NCBI GenBank assembly: GCA_948567375.1
Contig: OX419756.1
Location: forward strand, 53,112,552-53,176,551
DNA: 64,000 bases
Reading direction: 5' to 3'
Origin: Lunularia cruciata
Lineage: Eukaryota > Streptophyta > Marchantiopsida > Lunulariales > Lunulariaceae
In this document: one piece after another, positions 31,301-41,660 of the stretch
Layout of the letters: every line of letters starts with the position of its first letter
How positions within the stretch are numbered: the first letter of the stretch is position 1
The notes under the pieces: generated by a model
What the model saw: the letters and a program-made list of their open reading frames with translations, nothing else
Told to the model about the DNA's origin: nothing
The model's database searches: none
Translations under genes and position numbers: made by a program

Positions 31301-31631
31301 TGTGGAGTCAGGGAACAGGGAAGAGGTGAAAAAGGTGATTGAAAGGAGAAAAGAAGAAGGATAGAGGAGGAGGAGAGGCCAGGGAGGCTTGGGTCATTAT
31401 CAAGACATTGAAGAGTTCAGGCTATAGCAATGTTGGCGAGCTGGTGGGAGCCCTAGACGTGACAGCAGGGTGTGGAGATGGAAATGGAGGTGTAGAATAA
31501 TAGTAAGTGAGACTAATTGAGCTGTTTGGTCTCACTCGGAGGTTAGATCCGGTGGTAGAAAGGGGACACCGTGTAGGATTGGTATTTATTATTGATTAAT
31601 GCTCTCCACGGGGCTAGAAGACCATAATCCT
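31301..31631. other. E9 leader region, no gene seen
   Basis: A purine-rich stretch (gaggaggagaggcc) and a possible primer site region (minus tggtcttctagccccg near 31605-31625) lie between the LTR and gag. I could not assign the tRNA. No ORF is convincing. Confidence 0.4.
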
Positions 31632-32743
31632 TGCTAATAAACATTGGTCAATTTGGCTACAATTGCTAATATAATCCAATCACTTATCAAACTTTATTTA
31701 TTCCAAACACAATGTTTGAAATGTATCTAAACACTCTTAGTCCAAGAAATTTATTGAACTCAAGACATTTACTCAAAAAAGTTTACAAAGTATAGATTGC
31801 TTCACAATTGTATGAAGTATAATATCTCTTCCTTCACTTCATGTCAATCTTGAAAAATTGCTTCTTAGTTATCAAGAATTATTAAAAACCCTTCCTTTTG
31901 TCAATCCCAATAAAAAGAACTCGTAAAATCCTCCAACCTCTCCTCAAATCCTTATCAAGTGAACCAAAACTCTTGAAACCCTCCTTTCCTCCATACTCAA
32001 TTTATCAAAACTTGTTCAAACACTCATTTTCTCCTTTTCCAACCAATAACCTCCTTCATCAAAACCTACCTTTTATTCCTTGCTTTGTAAGTTAAAACCT
32101 TTCTTGTGAAAACCCACTCTCAATTTTCCTTGCTCTATCAATTTTAAAATCATTCTTGTCAAACCCACTCTCTCCAATCATCCCATCTAATCAATGTAGA
32201 CCTTCTTGCACCTCAAACCTTCTTTGTTGAAATCCTTTTCTTAATCAATCCACATTTGATCAATTAGAAGATCTTGAACCCTCAAACCTTTCTCCTTCAA
32301 TTTCAATCAATAGATCAGCCAAGAACTCTTGAATTGTCAATCCTTGCCTATTATCTCAAAATTCCTCTCTTGTTCTCATAGAATCATGAAATGACTTTAC
32401 ATAGTGCTCCAAAGCTCCAAATAAAGAACTTCCCAACACAAATGGACATGTAACCACATGATGTCAACTTCAACTTGCCAAAGTTGATTCCTACTTAAAG
32501 GTGTATTCCAACTAAATGTAATCCCTACCCAAAGGGATATTCTAGGCCAAAGGTGTCTTTAGATGGTTGTAACTTGTGCTACACATTTCCGAATAGCATG
32601 ATTCAATGTTTAAACAAACCCCTTGAGAAGATGCTTCTAATAAGAAAAAGCACACCTCATTTGGACTCATAATCATGGAGATATCAAATCTAAAGTGTGC
32701 ATTGTAGTGGTTCCTACCTAAAGGTGTGTTTCAAGCTGAATAT
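31632..32743 (-). repeat. E9 5' LTR, truncated
   Basis: It aligns with 20511 to about 21680 of the 3' LTR. It is interrupted at 32743 by the E11 LTR fragment, so the last about 300 bp are missing. Divergence from the 3' LTR is high, marking E9 as the oldest element here. Confidence 0.7.
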
Positions 32744-33016
32744 TGTAATAATATAGAATTAGCAAAACTTTAGTAGAGATTAATGAGTTAGCAAATAGGC
32801 CAAATTAGCCATAAATCCTAAGAATGTTCTAGAAACATCTGGGAATTTTCTTGGTACTTTCCAAGTATCTAGTAATGTGTATGCCAAGTAGATAGCTTCT
32901 AAAAGGAGAAAGTTTCTTGGGAAGCTTCTTGGCTAGGCTAGCTAAGCTTGCACGCTAAGTAGGTGGCTTCTAGAAGGAAGCTTCTTATGAAGCTTCTTGG
33001 CTGGTTTAGCTTGTAC
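32744..33016 (+). repeat. E11: truncated LTR of the E2/E3 heat-shock-element family
   Basis: It begins TGTAATAATATAGAATTAGC like the E2 LTR and contains gcttctagaaggaagcttct-type arrays. It is cut at 33016, where the E4 3' LTR starts, so the TATA region is missing. It is inserted in the E9 LTR. Confidence 0.8.
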
Positions 33017-33708
33017 TGTGAGCCAGCCTGTCTCTCACTGAGGATGAACCTCTGATGGCTATTATGGTAGCGCACCATGGACTAAGAAGGCAAGGAACCT
33101 GAACTCCATCATACTCCTCCAAGGCTAACACTCCAAGACTCAAGACATTGCTCACTAGAGAACTCAATGAGAGAGAGATAGTTGCAAATGAAAGGATGCT
33201 AAGTACTTCCTCACGCCTTGTTTATATACTTGTGAAATAGTTACGTACCAAAGTTACTAATTACCGTAGTAACTCAAGTTACTAGACTAAAAGTCAAGTA
33301 AAGTCAAAAAGTAGAAAGGAATATCCATTCACATGGGCATATTCCCCTAAGCATGTGGTCCTATCTTCACCCAACCACTAAGTCAAGGATTCCTTCACAT
33401 GGGCTATCCTTGGACTAAAGAAGAATCCAAAACAAAAAGGCTTGCGGGCCCAAGAGTTCTCAACTCTTTCCTCAAAGCCAAACACCTAGGAATAATACCA
33501 AGTCAACACACTAAAATCCAAAATAGTGGTGCTCATCTTTTCTACTTCCTCTAAAGTAAGGTCCCCTCTATCTTAGCTATGACTAACTTTAGCTAACCAT
33601 GACTAATATAGAACCATCCTTTATCTCTATGTAAATAATATCTCTTAAGTACTTGGAATACCAAGCTAAATATCACAATACCACACACATGCACAAATGG
33701 GTGTTACA
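33017..33708 (-). repeat. E4 3' LTR (692 bp)
   Basis: In minus orientation TGTAACACCC...GGCTCACA. It is about 99 percent identical by eye to 40507-41198. Related LTRs are at 25095-25780, 54119-54808, 56997-57685 and 63408-63863. Confidence 0.95.
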
Positions 33709-33720
33709 TTTACCCCCTGA
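33709..33720 (-). other. E4 polypurine tract
   Basis: The minus strand cagggggtaaa directly precedes TGTAACACC. E6 has ttgggggtaaa at the same place. Confidence 0.8.
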
Positions 33721-33759
33721 CTAAGTTCTCACTTTGTCCTCAAAGTGAAAGTCTCTCTA

Positions 33760-34552
33760 CCTTCTATGGTACATCTTCAACTTATCATGGTTGATTCTAT
33801 CAAAGTGTCTTCCTCCCAACTCCTTGAGATCATAGGTGTAATTGCCCCACACCTTCTCCACTATGAAAGGTCCAAAGTACTTAGGCAAAAACTTCTTTTG
33901 CACTCTCTTGAATCGAATGGAATCAAACAACATTACTCAATCACCTTCTTTGAAAGTCTCCCCCTTCTTCTTGCCTTGCCTCTTGTCCTAGCTCCTTTTG
34001 TTTCCTTTGGGCTTGCTCCACTTGAACCATAGCAACTGCTCTTGCCTCTTCCAACTCCATGAGTTGATCCTTCCTTGACTTCTCTGCATCACCTCCTTGT
34101 GCTTTCTTCAATCTCCTATGAATGCTTTGGAAGGTAGGAAGATCAAATTGAATAGGTAAGGTAGACTCAATACCATACACCAATTGAAATGGAGAATATC
34201 CGGTGGAAGTCTTCATGGTTGTCCTATACTCCCACAAAACTGCATGAATCCTCTTGTCCCAATGATGTTTTGCCCCCTCCATTTTTGCATCTTTGGCCAA
34301 CATCATGCACAAGGTCTGATTGGTTCTCTCTACCAAGCCATTGGAATTTGGCTTATAGGATGTAGTTACTCTATGTATGATAGAGAAATGTCATAGCATG
34401 GCTGTAGTAATGCTTCCTGTAAACTCTCCTCCTCTATCAAAAACCAACTCCAAAGGGCATCCAAACCTAGTGATAATGCATTCATAAAAAAATCTACCCA
34501 CTTCATCTTCATTCTTGTCCCTCAATGGTCCAGCCTCAACCCACTTGGTAAG
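33760..34552 (-). pseudogene. E4 integrase core and C terminus (distal half)
   Basis: After the foreign insert the frame resumes with LTKWVEAGPLRDKNEDEV, CPLELVFDRGGEFTG (second catalytic Asp), NGLVERTNQTL (catalytic Glu), WEYRTTMKTSTGYSPFQLVYG and a basic/acidic helix (EEARAVAMVQVEQAQRKQK). It ends with KYFGPFIVEKVW-type C-terminal sequence near 33800-33860. A frame change lies near 33945. There is no chromodomain. Without the insert this would be close to intact. Confidence 0.85.
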
Positions 34553-34913
34553 GAGTTCGACCAAAAAAACCATTTAAAACAATTTTTAAAATTAAAGCCC
34601 CAGATTTTTTGTTTTCTTTGAGCTTTAGCCTATGTTTTATAAACTGGTCTAACATATTCGGAAACTCTGGGGATCTCCTTAGGACCCTTTGTTTACTAAA
34701 GCATGAAAGATCGTAGATAACACGAGCTAATATCACAGTAAATAAGGGTTTGCTCTTTATTACTGTGAGGAAATGAAAATCCTTGTGTCAGTGGTTCGAA
34801 TCCACTTCTAAACACAATAAGGGTCGGGTGGGGCGGCTGCCCGACCCTCCATTCGATAACAGGGGAGCTGCCCCCCTCTCAATATGGCCGAATGGCCCGA
34901 GGGATCTGATGGT
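34553..34913. other. About 360-bp organelle-like DNA insert in E4 integrase
   Basis: Comparison with E6, where the reading runs uninterrupted from YILVITNY to LTKWVEA, shows extra DNA between the two halves in E4. The insert is more GC-rich than its surroundings at 34815-34900, with a GGGTCGGG/CCCGACCC hairpin (34821-34828 and 34840-34847), and it contains a tRNA-Phe 3' half. No duplicated target is apparent. Confidence 0.75.
34773..34811 (+). tRNA. tRNA-Phe(GAA) 3' half, mitochondrial-like fragment
   Basis: The sequence reads anticodon loop atGAAaa with a partial stem, variable region and T-arm gtggttcgaatccac, then the start of the acceptor. It resembles plant mitochondrial trnF from memory. 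The D-arm and 5' acceptor strand are not present upstream, so it is not a functional gene. Confidence 0.55.
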
Positions 34914-36086
34914 GTAATCAGTAACTACCACAATGTACCAATTGTTCCTTGGGGTTCTATTGAGAGGACCTACAAAATCAATTCCCCACTTCTCAAAAGG
35001 TCCTAGTAATGGAATTGATCTAAGTGGTGGAGTGGATGTAGACTTTCTAGCAAAACCTTGACAAACATGACAAGTTTTGCAATAATCAAGACAATCCTTG
35101 AAAATCCCTCTCCAATGGTAACCTGCATCTAGAATCTTGAAAGCAATCACCTTTCCTGCAAAGTGTCCTCCACATACTAAACCTTCATGAAACTCCTTTA
35201 TGAGTAGGATAGACTCTTCCTTACCCACTGCTCTTTGAAGTAGACCATCTGCTCCTTGGTGAAAAAGAATATCCTCCACCATTGTGTAAGATCTAGATCT
35301 TGCTGCAAGGACCTTCCTCTCCCTAGCATGCATCCCTTCTGGATAGTTACCTCTTGTCACAAAATCCACAATCTCCTTGTACTCCATTGGAACCTCTTGA
35401 GTGACTGAGATTTTCATGAGCTCCTCATCCGGGAAGGAATCATCCACAGGCTCATCTCCATCATGATCATAGGCTCTAGATAACAAATCAGCATTTGCAT
35501 GTTTCTTTCCTGGCCTATCCTCAATGGTGTAGTCATACTCAGACAAGAGTATCATCCACCTTGCTAGTCTCCCTTCAACATTAGGCTTGTTGAAGATGTA
35601 CTTCAAAGCCTTGTGATCCGTGAAAATGGTGACTTTCCCTCCAATCAAGTAGTGTCTAAACTTCTTGAGACCAAAGATCACTGCCAACCCTTCTCTCTCC
35701 GTGACAGAGTAGTTCTTCTCTGCTAAAACCATCTGCCTACTAGCATAAGCTATTGGATGATCATGCCCATCTTGGTCTAATTGACTAAGAGTGCATCCTA
35801 TAGCTACATTAGAAGCATCAGTGTAGAGGATGAAAGGCTTACTCCAATCAAGTTTAGCAAGAATTGGAGCTACAATAAGGGATTGCTTGAGCTCCTCAAA
35901 AGCTTTGAGAGCCTCCTTGTCTTCCAAAATCACCATGTAATCTACACCCTTCTTCATGTAGATGGTCAATGCATAAGCCTTGTTGGAAAATGAGAAGATG
36001 AACCTCCTATAGTACCCAACCATCCCCAAGAATTGGTGTAACTTTGTCAAGCTTGAAGGGAATGGAAGGTCTGAGATTTTTGTCAC
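34788..36086 (-). CDS. E4 RNase H and integrase N-terminal half (432 aa ORF)
   Basis: The ORF begins in the reverse transcriptase thumb (FLGMVGYYRRFIFSF). RNase H shows LYTDASNVAIGCTL, SVTEREGLAVIFGL, IFTDHKALKYIF and HANADLLSRAYD, covering the acidic catalytic residues. The integrase zinc region is HEGLVCGGHFAG and CKTCHVCQGFARK. The core starts WGIDFVGPLNRTP with the first Asp. After VVVTDY the frame enters the organelle-like insert and ends with unrelated residues (SLGPFGHIERGAA). Everything before the insert looks undamaged, consistent with the young LTRs. Confidence 0.9.
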   Translation of the reverse strand: MTKISDLPFPSSLTKLHQFLGMVGYYRRFIFSFSNKAYALTIYMKKGVDYMVILEDKEALKAFEELKQSLIVAPILAKLDWSKPFILYTDASNVAIGCTLSQLDQDGHDHPIAYASRQMVLAEKNYSVTEREGLAVIFGLKKFRHYLIGGKVTIFTDHKALKYIFNKPNVEGRLARWMILLSEYDYTIEDRPGKKHANADLLSRAYDHDGDEPVDDSFPDEELMKISVTQEVPMEYKEIVDFVTRGNYPEGMHARERKVLAARSRSYTMVEDILFHQGADGLLQRAVGKEESILLIKEFHEGLVCGGHFAGKVIAFKILDAGYHWRGIFKDCLDYCKTCHVCQGFARKSTSTPPLRSIPLLGPFEKWGIDFVGPLNRTPRNNWYIVVVTDYTIRSLGPFGHIERGAAPLLSNGGSGSRPTRPLLCLEVDSNH

Positions 36087-36617
36087 CTTCTTAGGATCAA
36101 CTGCTATTCCATCCTTGGAGAGGATGTGCCCCTAAAGTAGACCTTCTTCACATCCAAAAATGCACTTCTTTGGGTTGAGTGATGTATTTGCCTCATCCAA
36201 GCGTTGCAAGACTTTGATTAGGTGCTCAAAGTGCTCCTCCTTGCTCCCATAGACACAAAAGTCATCAATGAAGTCTCTCACAAATTTCCCAATGAAAGGT
36301 TCAAATACCTTGTTCATGAACCGTTGGAATATGGCTGGAGCATTGCAAAACCCAAAAGGCATGACCTTGAAAGCGTAAGTTCCCCAAGGTGTGGTGAATG
36401 TGGTGAGTTGTTGATGCTCTGGTGCAATCTTCATTTGGTTGTATCCACTATAACCATCTCCAAAACTGTACCTCTCATGACCTACAACCTCCTCCAAGAT
36501 CTCATCAATGAACGGCAATGGGTAGTAGTCCTTCTTGGTAACAGCATTGAGCTTCTTGTAATCCACACATACCCAAAGCTTGCCATTCTTTTTCTTCACA
36601 ATGACAATTGGAGACAC
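36087..36617 (-). pseudogene. E4 reverse transcriptase palm
   Basis: The ORF 36617-36132 carries IVKKKNGKLWVCVDYKKLN, YPLPFIDEILEEV, YSFGDGYSGYNQM, TTFTTPWGTYAFKVMPFG, NAPAIFQRFM and the catalytic FIDDFCVYG (FIDD at 36261-36272). The F at the first position of the YxDD box is usual in this clade. One TAG at 36132 separates it from the thumb and RNase H ORF. It joins upstream to the protease ORF at 36618 through another TAG. Confidence 0.88.
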
Positions 36618-37535
36618 CTATTCTGAATTCTCTACCTCAAAGATAAATCTAGCCTCCTTGAGCTTATCAATCTCCTCCTTCACAACCAAAGATATTGGTG
36701 GGCTAATGCGATGCTGATTTAAGCGGATTGGTCTTGCATGTGACTCCACCTCTATCTTGTGCTCCTCCAAGGTGACTTCCTTCAAATCCCTGTAACTGAA
36801 AGCAAACACATGGATGAACTTGCGGAAAATCTCCTCAAATCTCACCTTCTCTTCCTTGGTAACATTTGGACCATACTTGAGGGTAGCTAACCTTCTCTCT
36901 ACCTCCTCAAGTGTCAATGGTGATTTGTCTGGGTCCTTCAAAACCTCTAGCTTAGGTGCAAAATCCATAGCACACAAGGGATACACATCTGAATCAGATT
37001 CAGATTCATCCTCCTTCGTGGAAGTCTCCTCTTCCATGCTTGTGTCCACACCTAAAGCTCCTTCTTCAGAATCTGGTTCCCAATAATCAGAAGATGGTGT
37101 ATTTGAGTGTGAAGTGTTGGTGGTGTTAGTCATAGAAACTGTGACTCTATGGTTTGATGGCCCAATCCTCAAGTACCCTTTGTGCCATCGATCAGTTGTG
37201 TGTGTTGCTCTCAACCATGGCTTCCTAAGAAGTAAGTCATAGCTTGAATCCTTCAAGACTTGGAAAGTCATGAGATTTTGAACTCCCATAATTGAAACTA
37301 CCACCTTATCCATCACCCCTACTGGTCGAACTTGTTGCTTGTTTGCCATGCTCACCACAAATGTTGAAGGTCTTGAGGGTATCATACCCAACTTCTTCAT
37401 CAACCTTTCTGACATGGCATTCAATGTTGATCCTCCATCAACCAATGCATCCTTGATATTATGACCATTCACTCTCACATCAATCTTAGAGGTATATTCA
37501 CAAGCCTCCCATGGTGCTGGCTTGGCATCCACCAC
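36618..37535 (-). CDS. E4 aspartic protease and linker to reverse transcriptase (305 aa ORF)
   Basis: The protease active site is DALVDGGSTLNAMS near 37425-37470 (D-G-G, common in Tat/Athila proteases). FQVLKDSSYDLLLRKPWLR near 37215-37275 is the distal strand. An acidic linker (EEETSTKEDESESDSD) follows, then LTLEEVERRLATLKYGP and the fingers start (LEEHKIEVESHARPI). The catalytic Asp is intact here, unlike in E6. The reading overlaps the preceding gag-linker ORF in another frame by about 60 bases, indicating one frameshift near 37535. Confidence 0.85.
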   Translation of the reverse strand: MVDAKPAPWEACEYTSKIDVRVNGHNIKDALVDGGSTLNAMSERLMKKLGMIPSRPSTFVVSMANKQQVRPVGVMDKVVVSIMGVQNLMTFQVLKDSSYDLLLRKPWLRATHTTDRWHKGYLRIGPSNHRVTVSMTNTTNTSHSNTPSSDYWEPDSEEGALGVDTSMEEETSTKEDESESDSDVYPLCAMDFAPKLEVLKDPDKSPLTLEEVERRLATLKYGPNVTKEEKVRFEEIFRKFIHVFAFSYRDLKEVTLEEHKIEVESHARPIRLNQHRISPPISLVVKEEIDKLKEARFIFEVENSE

Positions 37536-38937
37536 CCCATTGATACTGGAACTTTTGCCTTCTTCTTCTTCTTGCTCCTTGTAGAACTCAAACCACCTCT
37601 AAGCTCCTTTCTCAAGGTAGGGTTCAAAGCAATTAATTGACCCACTGTGATGTTAGCCTTGTGACTACCAACATCCTCCAACACATTGTAGTTCCATTGT
37701 TGCTTTGAGATCAACAAGTCCTCCATCCCCAACTTCTTCCTTGGAGTCTTTGTTGTTGATGGTGTTGAGATGCAAGTGCTCCTAGTAGACATAGGAGTAT
37801 CCTTGCTTGAATTAAATCCTTGAGAAGAGTGAACATCCTCTGCAAAACGAGCTCTCTTCTTCTCTTGTGCCAAAAGCTCCAAATTAAGACCCTTGGAGTT
37901 TGAGCACTCTCCCTTCTCATACTTGCTCTCAACCACATCTATTGATGCTATCCCCTTACCTTTGTTGGGATTAGGAGCCACTTGGGTTTCACTACTTCCC
38001 TCTTTCCCTCTATTGGCTCTCATAACTCCTTCCTCCATGGTAAGTGGAATTTGGGCAATTCCTTTGGATATGGCCTCTTCCTCCACAACCAAAACAATTT
38101 CTCTCATTGAAATTGTTGGCTGGTTGGCCTACTCTATATGGATAGTTTCTATAACTCCTAGGCCCTCTCCCTACATTCTGATCCACCTCTCTTCTCCCAT
38201 AGTTGCACCACATTGATCTTGAGATCTGCAAGTTGTTCTATGATGGTTTGAAGTGGATCTTTTGGTGGAGGTGCAAGAACTGGAGCAACCACTACTTGTG
38301 GTGCAACCCTTGCCACCAAAGTATCACAAGTTCCACCATACTTGTAGCCTTGAGGAGGATGCACAACCTCCTTCACCACCAAATCACTCTCATCCCCTTC
38401 CAAACTCTCCTCCATACAAATTGCGATCTTGATAGCTTCAACCTTGGAAGAAGGTTTCTCATATCTCACCTTGCTTCTAATTTGTGTTCTCAACCCTCCC
38501 ACAAAATTCTTGGTGAGCATGGCCCCTATGCCAATCATTGTAGTCTCCACATCATCCCCACCCTTCCTCAACACTATGCAAAATCTGAACTCTAACTTTT
38601 CCACTCTTTCCACATAGACTCTCACTTTCTCTCCATCTCCTTGCTTGAGAAATGTAACCTCACTCATCAATCTCTCATAACTCTCATCAGGAAGAAAGTT
38701 CTCAATGAGTGTTGAAGTCAAAGTCTCCCAAGACTCTTCTTCCCCATCTCTCCTCTCTCTCTTTTGGTATTCTGACTCATACCATGTAAGTGCTGCATCC
38801 TCAAAGAAATCTGGTAATAATGAGGCCCACTCATTCTTCCTCCTCTCATTGTTTCCTATGCAAGCTCTCTTGAAGTCTCTCACAAAGGCTTCCACATCTT
38901 CTCCATCCTTGCCAAAGAAAACCGGAAGTTTCCCCAT
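37475..38937 (-). pseudogene. E4 gag with zinc knuckle and linker
   Basis: Gag starts at the ATG at 38937 (MGKLPVFFGKDGEDVEAF), with ALTWYESEYQ, LIENFLPDESYERLM and VYVERVEKLEFRF as capsid signatures. After a frame change near 38190 the knuckle CFGCGGRGHIQRNC (CX2CX4HX4C) lies near 38054-38095. A further frame change leads to a serine/lysine-rich linker (38107-37475) with a KKKKKAK basic cluster. Frame changes may be mutations. Capsid and nucleocapsid motifs are otherwise complete. Confidence 0.85.
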
Positions 38938-39179
38938 CTTTACCTCTCACTATCTTTCTCTTCTCTCAATTTTTCTTTTTCTCTTTTCTTTTCTCTCACT
39001 CTATAACTAATAGAGTATATACATGACTAACACCATTTGATAGTAATCCACCCTAGGGAACACAAAAGGTTCAGGTTGCTCCAAGATTTCTATAGCAACA
39101 TCAAATCCTAGAGTGCATATTAATCTAACTCTCATGGATAGTTTATCCATAAGTTGAAAGATTATCTCCATCACTAATC

Positions 39180-39647
39180 TTGAGAACTAGCTGATGAAGG
39201 TGGTAGTATTTCTGTAGATGTACTAAGACTCTCTCCAAGATCCTTCACCAAAGTTTCCAAAAGTGCTTTTACTCCACTACACTCATGTCTTTTTGGAAGT
39301 CCTTCCACTCCACAAACCTCACACAACTCCTTGGTCTTAGATCTTCTCCCTCCCTATCTTGGTGAAGAAGGTCCAACATGTAAACCCAAGTCAAGTAAGC
39401 CTCTCCTTTCCCTCAATCTCTTGCTCTCAAAGATCAATGGACATGAACTTGCCTTCTGTCCCTTCTCTCCACATAGAAAGCACTTAGACTCACTCTTTCC
39501 TCCAAGTGGTGTAGGTTTTTGGATCCTCTCAACACTCTCTTCAAATTCTATTGTAAATTCTCTTTTCCTCAAATCCACCCCTACAATCACCTCAAACCCT
39601 TGGGGAACCTTGCATAATCTCAATTTCCACTCTTGATGACCCTCCAT
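39180..39647 (-). pseudogene. E4 upstream zinc-finger protein
   Basis: This ORF lies between the leader and gag. It has a start-proximal VIVGVDLRKREFTIEF strand-like segment, then CFLCGEKGQKASSC, a CX2CX4HX4C motif with Gln at the His position, then RRGLLDLGLHVGPSSPR. After a one-base frame change near 39354 it continues to KELCEVCGVEGLP and a following H-E-C (CX2CX8HXC) and LLETLVKDLGESLS. The E7 copy (58670-59065) has the second motif unbroken. Layout loosely resembles plant DUF4283/CCHC RNA-binding proteins. Its role is unknown. Confidence 0.6.
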
Positions 39648-40031
39648 GTTCCCAAGATGAATCTAAACACTCAAACATACTTTTTGTTGATCTCAAACTC
39701 CTCATGCATGAGATCTCCACTCTGCAGAATTGACCCCTCCTCACAATGTCACTCAAATCTCCCAACCACTATGTCACAGTCCTCTGACATTTTTTACACT
39801 TGATCACAACTTTAGGGTGTCCCTCATTGCAAAATTTCAGATCTTTTCATCAAGCCATTTGGCCTAGACACCTTTCTATTCAGCACCCATATTTCAGATT
39901 TGGTCTTAAAACCACCCCCTTCACTTCAAAAACTCATTTCTCCCTGCGCAAAAACTATCTCTCTCTCATTTTTGTGGCAGCAGGTAGAATATAGTGCACT
40001 AAATTTTCTTGGAAATTTTCAGGACAATTCA

Positions 40032-40256
40032 CTAAAAATTAAAGAAATGGCAGACTCTGTACAATTTTCTAGAGAGCATGGAGTTGCGGGAGCACTTTAC
40101 CCTATCAAGTTTCAAAAGTTCTAGCCCAATGCGCGTAGAAGCTCTCACAATAATTTCAAGTGTGCTAACTGAAAGATAACCCAAGCTATCATGTGTAGAA
40201 ATCTCAAGTCCAGATCTCAAACTTGAGATTTTGCCCAAAATCACCTTAATCCCCAA
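40032..40256 (-). CDS. E4 second leader ORF
   Basis: Its central part (DSLGYLSVSTLEII and TRIGLELLK) aligns with the E7 ORF at 57893-58078 (DSLGYLSFGTFKII, TRTKLELM), so it is inherited sequence and probably coding. It probably belongs to a longer ancestral leader protein with the first leader ORF and the zinc-finger protein, since all are collinear in E7. Function is unknown. Confidence 0.45.
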   Translation of the reverse strand: MGIKVILGKISSLRSGLEISTHDSLGYLSVSTLEIIVRASTRIGLELLKLDRVKCSRNSMLSRKLYRVCHFFNF

Positions 40257-40294
40257 AATCTACAATCCACCTCACACAATCTCTCCAATTCTTC

Positions 40295-40465
40295 TCATGT
40301 GTACAAGATGTAAAAAATCACCTCAAAGACATCATAATGAACTACAGGGTATACAAATGGATCTTGGTTCTCTAACATAAGTTCAGCCCTCTCCTCTCCT
40401 AATGTTCCCTCCAAGTGAGCTCTCATAGCCTCCTTCTGCCTAATGTAGAATTGAACACGGAACAT
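40295..40465 (-). CDS. E4 first leader ORF (56 aa), conserved module
   Basis: It starts at the ATG about 20 bases beyond the primer site (MFRVQFYIRQKEAMRAH) and ends IFYILYT. E7 has an ORF of exactly the same length (56 codons plus stop) with about two thirds identical residues. The segment GEERAELM, then FVYPVVHYDVF, also aligns with the E1 and E2 leader ORFs. It remains open. No known domain is recognised. Confidence 0.6.
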   Translation of the reverse strand: MFRVQFYIRQKEAMRAHLEGTLGEERAELMLENQDPFVYPVVHYDVFEVIFYILYT

Positions 40466-40484
40466 TATCTTGCCTTCTAGAGAG

Positions 40485-40502
40485 GTCCCGGCAACGGAAC
40501 CA
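40485..40502 (-). other. E4 primer binding site (Asp-tRNA-like)
   Basis: The minus strand tggttccgttgccgggac lies four bases after the LTR end. It resembles the tRNA-Asp primer site used by Athila/Tat elements, with about three mismatches. Confidence 0.65.
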
Positions 40503-40506
40503 AAAA

Positions 40507-41198
40507 TGTGAACCGGCTTGTCTCTCACTGAGGATGAACCTCTGATGGCTATTATGGTAGCGCACCATGGACTAAGAAGGCAAGGAACCTGAACTCCATC
40601 ATACTCCTCCAAGGCTAACACTCCAAGACTCAAGACATTGCTCACTAGAGAACTCAATGAGAGAGAGATAGTTGCAAATGAAAGGATGCTAAGTACTTCC
40701 TCACGCCTTGTTTATATACTTGTGAAATAGTTACATACCAAAGTTACTGATTACCGTAGTAACTCAAGTTACTAGACTAAAAGTCAAGTAAAGTCAAAAA
40801 GTAGAAAGGAATATCCATTCACATGGGCATATTCCCCTAAGCATGTGGTCCTATCTTCACCCAACCACTAAGTCAAGGATTCCTTCACATGGGCTATCCT
40901 TGGACTAAAGAAGAATCCAAAACAAAAAGGCTTGCGGGCCCAAGAGTTCTCAACTCTTTCCTCAAAGCCAAACACCTAGGAATAATATCAAGTCAACACA
41001 CTAAAATCCAAAATAGTGGTGCTCATCTTTTCTACTTCCTCTAAAGTAAGGTCCCCTCTATCTTAGCTATGACTAACTTTAGCTAACCATGACTAATATA
41101 GAACCATCCTTTATCTCTATGTAAATAATATCTCTTAAGTACTTGGAATACCAAGCTAAATATCACAATACCACACACATGCACAAATGGGTGGTACA
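40507..41198 (-). repeat. E4 5' LTR (692 bp)
   Basis: Its ends are tgtgaaccggc (primer-site side) and gggtggtaca. Its outer flank gtctcacc lies inside E5, just after the RNase H region. Confidence 0.95.
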
Positions 41199-41249
41199 GT
41201 CTCACCATGCCAATGTGCTCCGATCTGATCCTGCTGGCTGGGACATGGG

Positions 41250-41660
41250 TTCCTACTCAACCCATCTACATCACGATTCACCACTCCAGGTCTGTGAACA
41301 ACCTTGAAATCATACTCCTGTAAAATCAGAGCCCATCATGCAAGCTTCCGTGAAAGCTTGTCGGACTCCATCAACCACTTCAGCGGCTGATGATCAGTGA
41401 TGAGAGTGAAGGGGTTACCAAACACGTAACACCGGATATGTGCTACTGCCCAAACTGCTGCCAAGCACTCTCCCTCATATGAACTATACTTCGCCTCCAC
41501 TGAATTGTTGGAGCGACTAGCATAGGCCACCACAAACTCCTTCTCCTCATCATCATGCTGGGTGAGCACCGCTCCAAGCCCCAACATACTCCAATCAGTG
41601 TGAACCTGAAATGGTCGTCCCTTGATCGGTCTTCTCAAAATAGGAGCAGATGTCAACCTC
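41250..41660 (-). pseudogene. E5 RNase H
   Basis: The ORF 41656-41336 begins TSAPILRRPIKGRPFQVH and contains HTDWSMLGLGAVLTQ (first Asp), YSSYEGECLAAVWAV (Glu) and LITDHQPLKWLM (Asp). After a TAG the reading continues to VDGLSR near 41270, supplying the last acidic residue. It is the usual C-terminal domain of gypsy reverse transcriptase. It ends about 50 bases before the E4 LTR. Confidence 0.85.

Larger units (their letters stand above)
33017..41198 (-). mobile_element. E4: Tat/Athila-like Ty3/gypsy element
   Basis: The minus-strand element has 692-bp LTRs (40507-41198 and 33017-33708) differing at about seven positions. It has an Asp-tRNA-like primer site, leader ORFs including a zinc-finger protein, gag, protease, reverse transcriptase, RNase H and integrase without a chromodomain. 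The polypurine tract (cagggggtaaa) precedes the 3' LTR. The flanks tgtac and gtctc do not match: one is an LTR fragment (E11), the other lies inside E5. An organelle-like insert splits integrase. Confidence 0.92.

Noticed and set aside
34773-34811. A functional tRNA-Phe gene
   Set aside because: The D-arm and 5' acceptor strand are absent; only the 3' half is present.
36222-36626. Plus-strand ORF of 134 codons
   Set aside because: Antisense to the E4 reverse transcriptase palm, which has all catalytic motifs.
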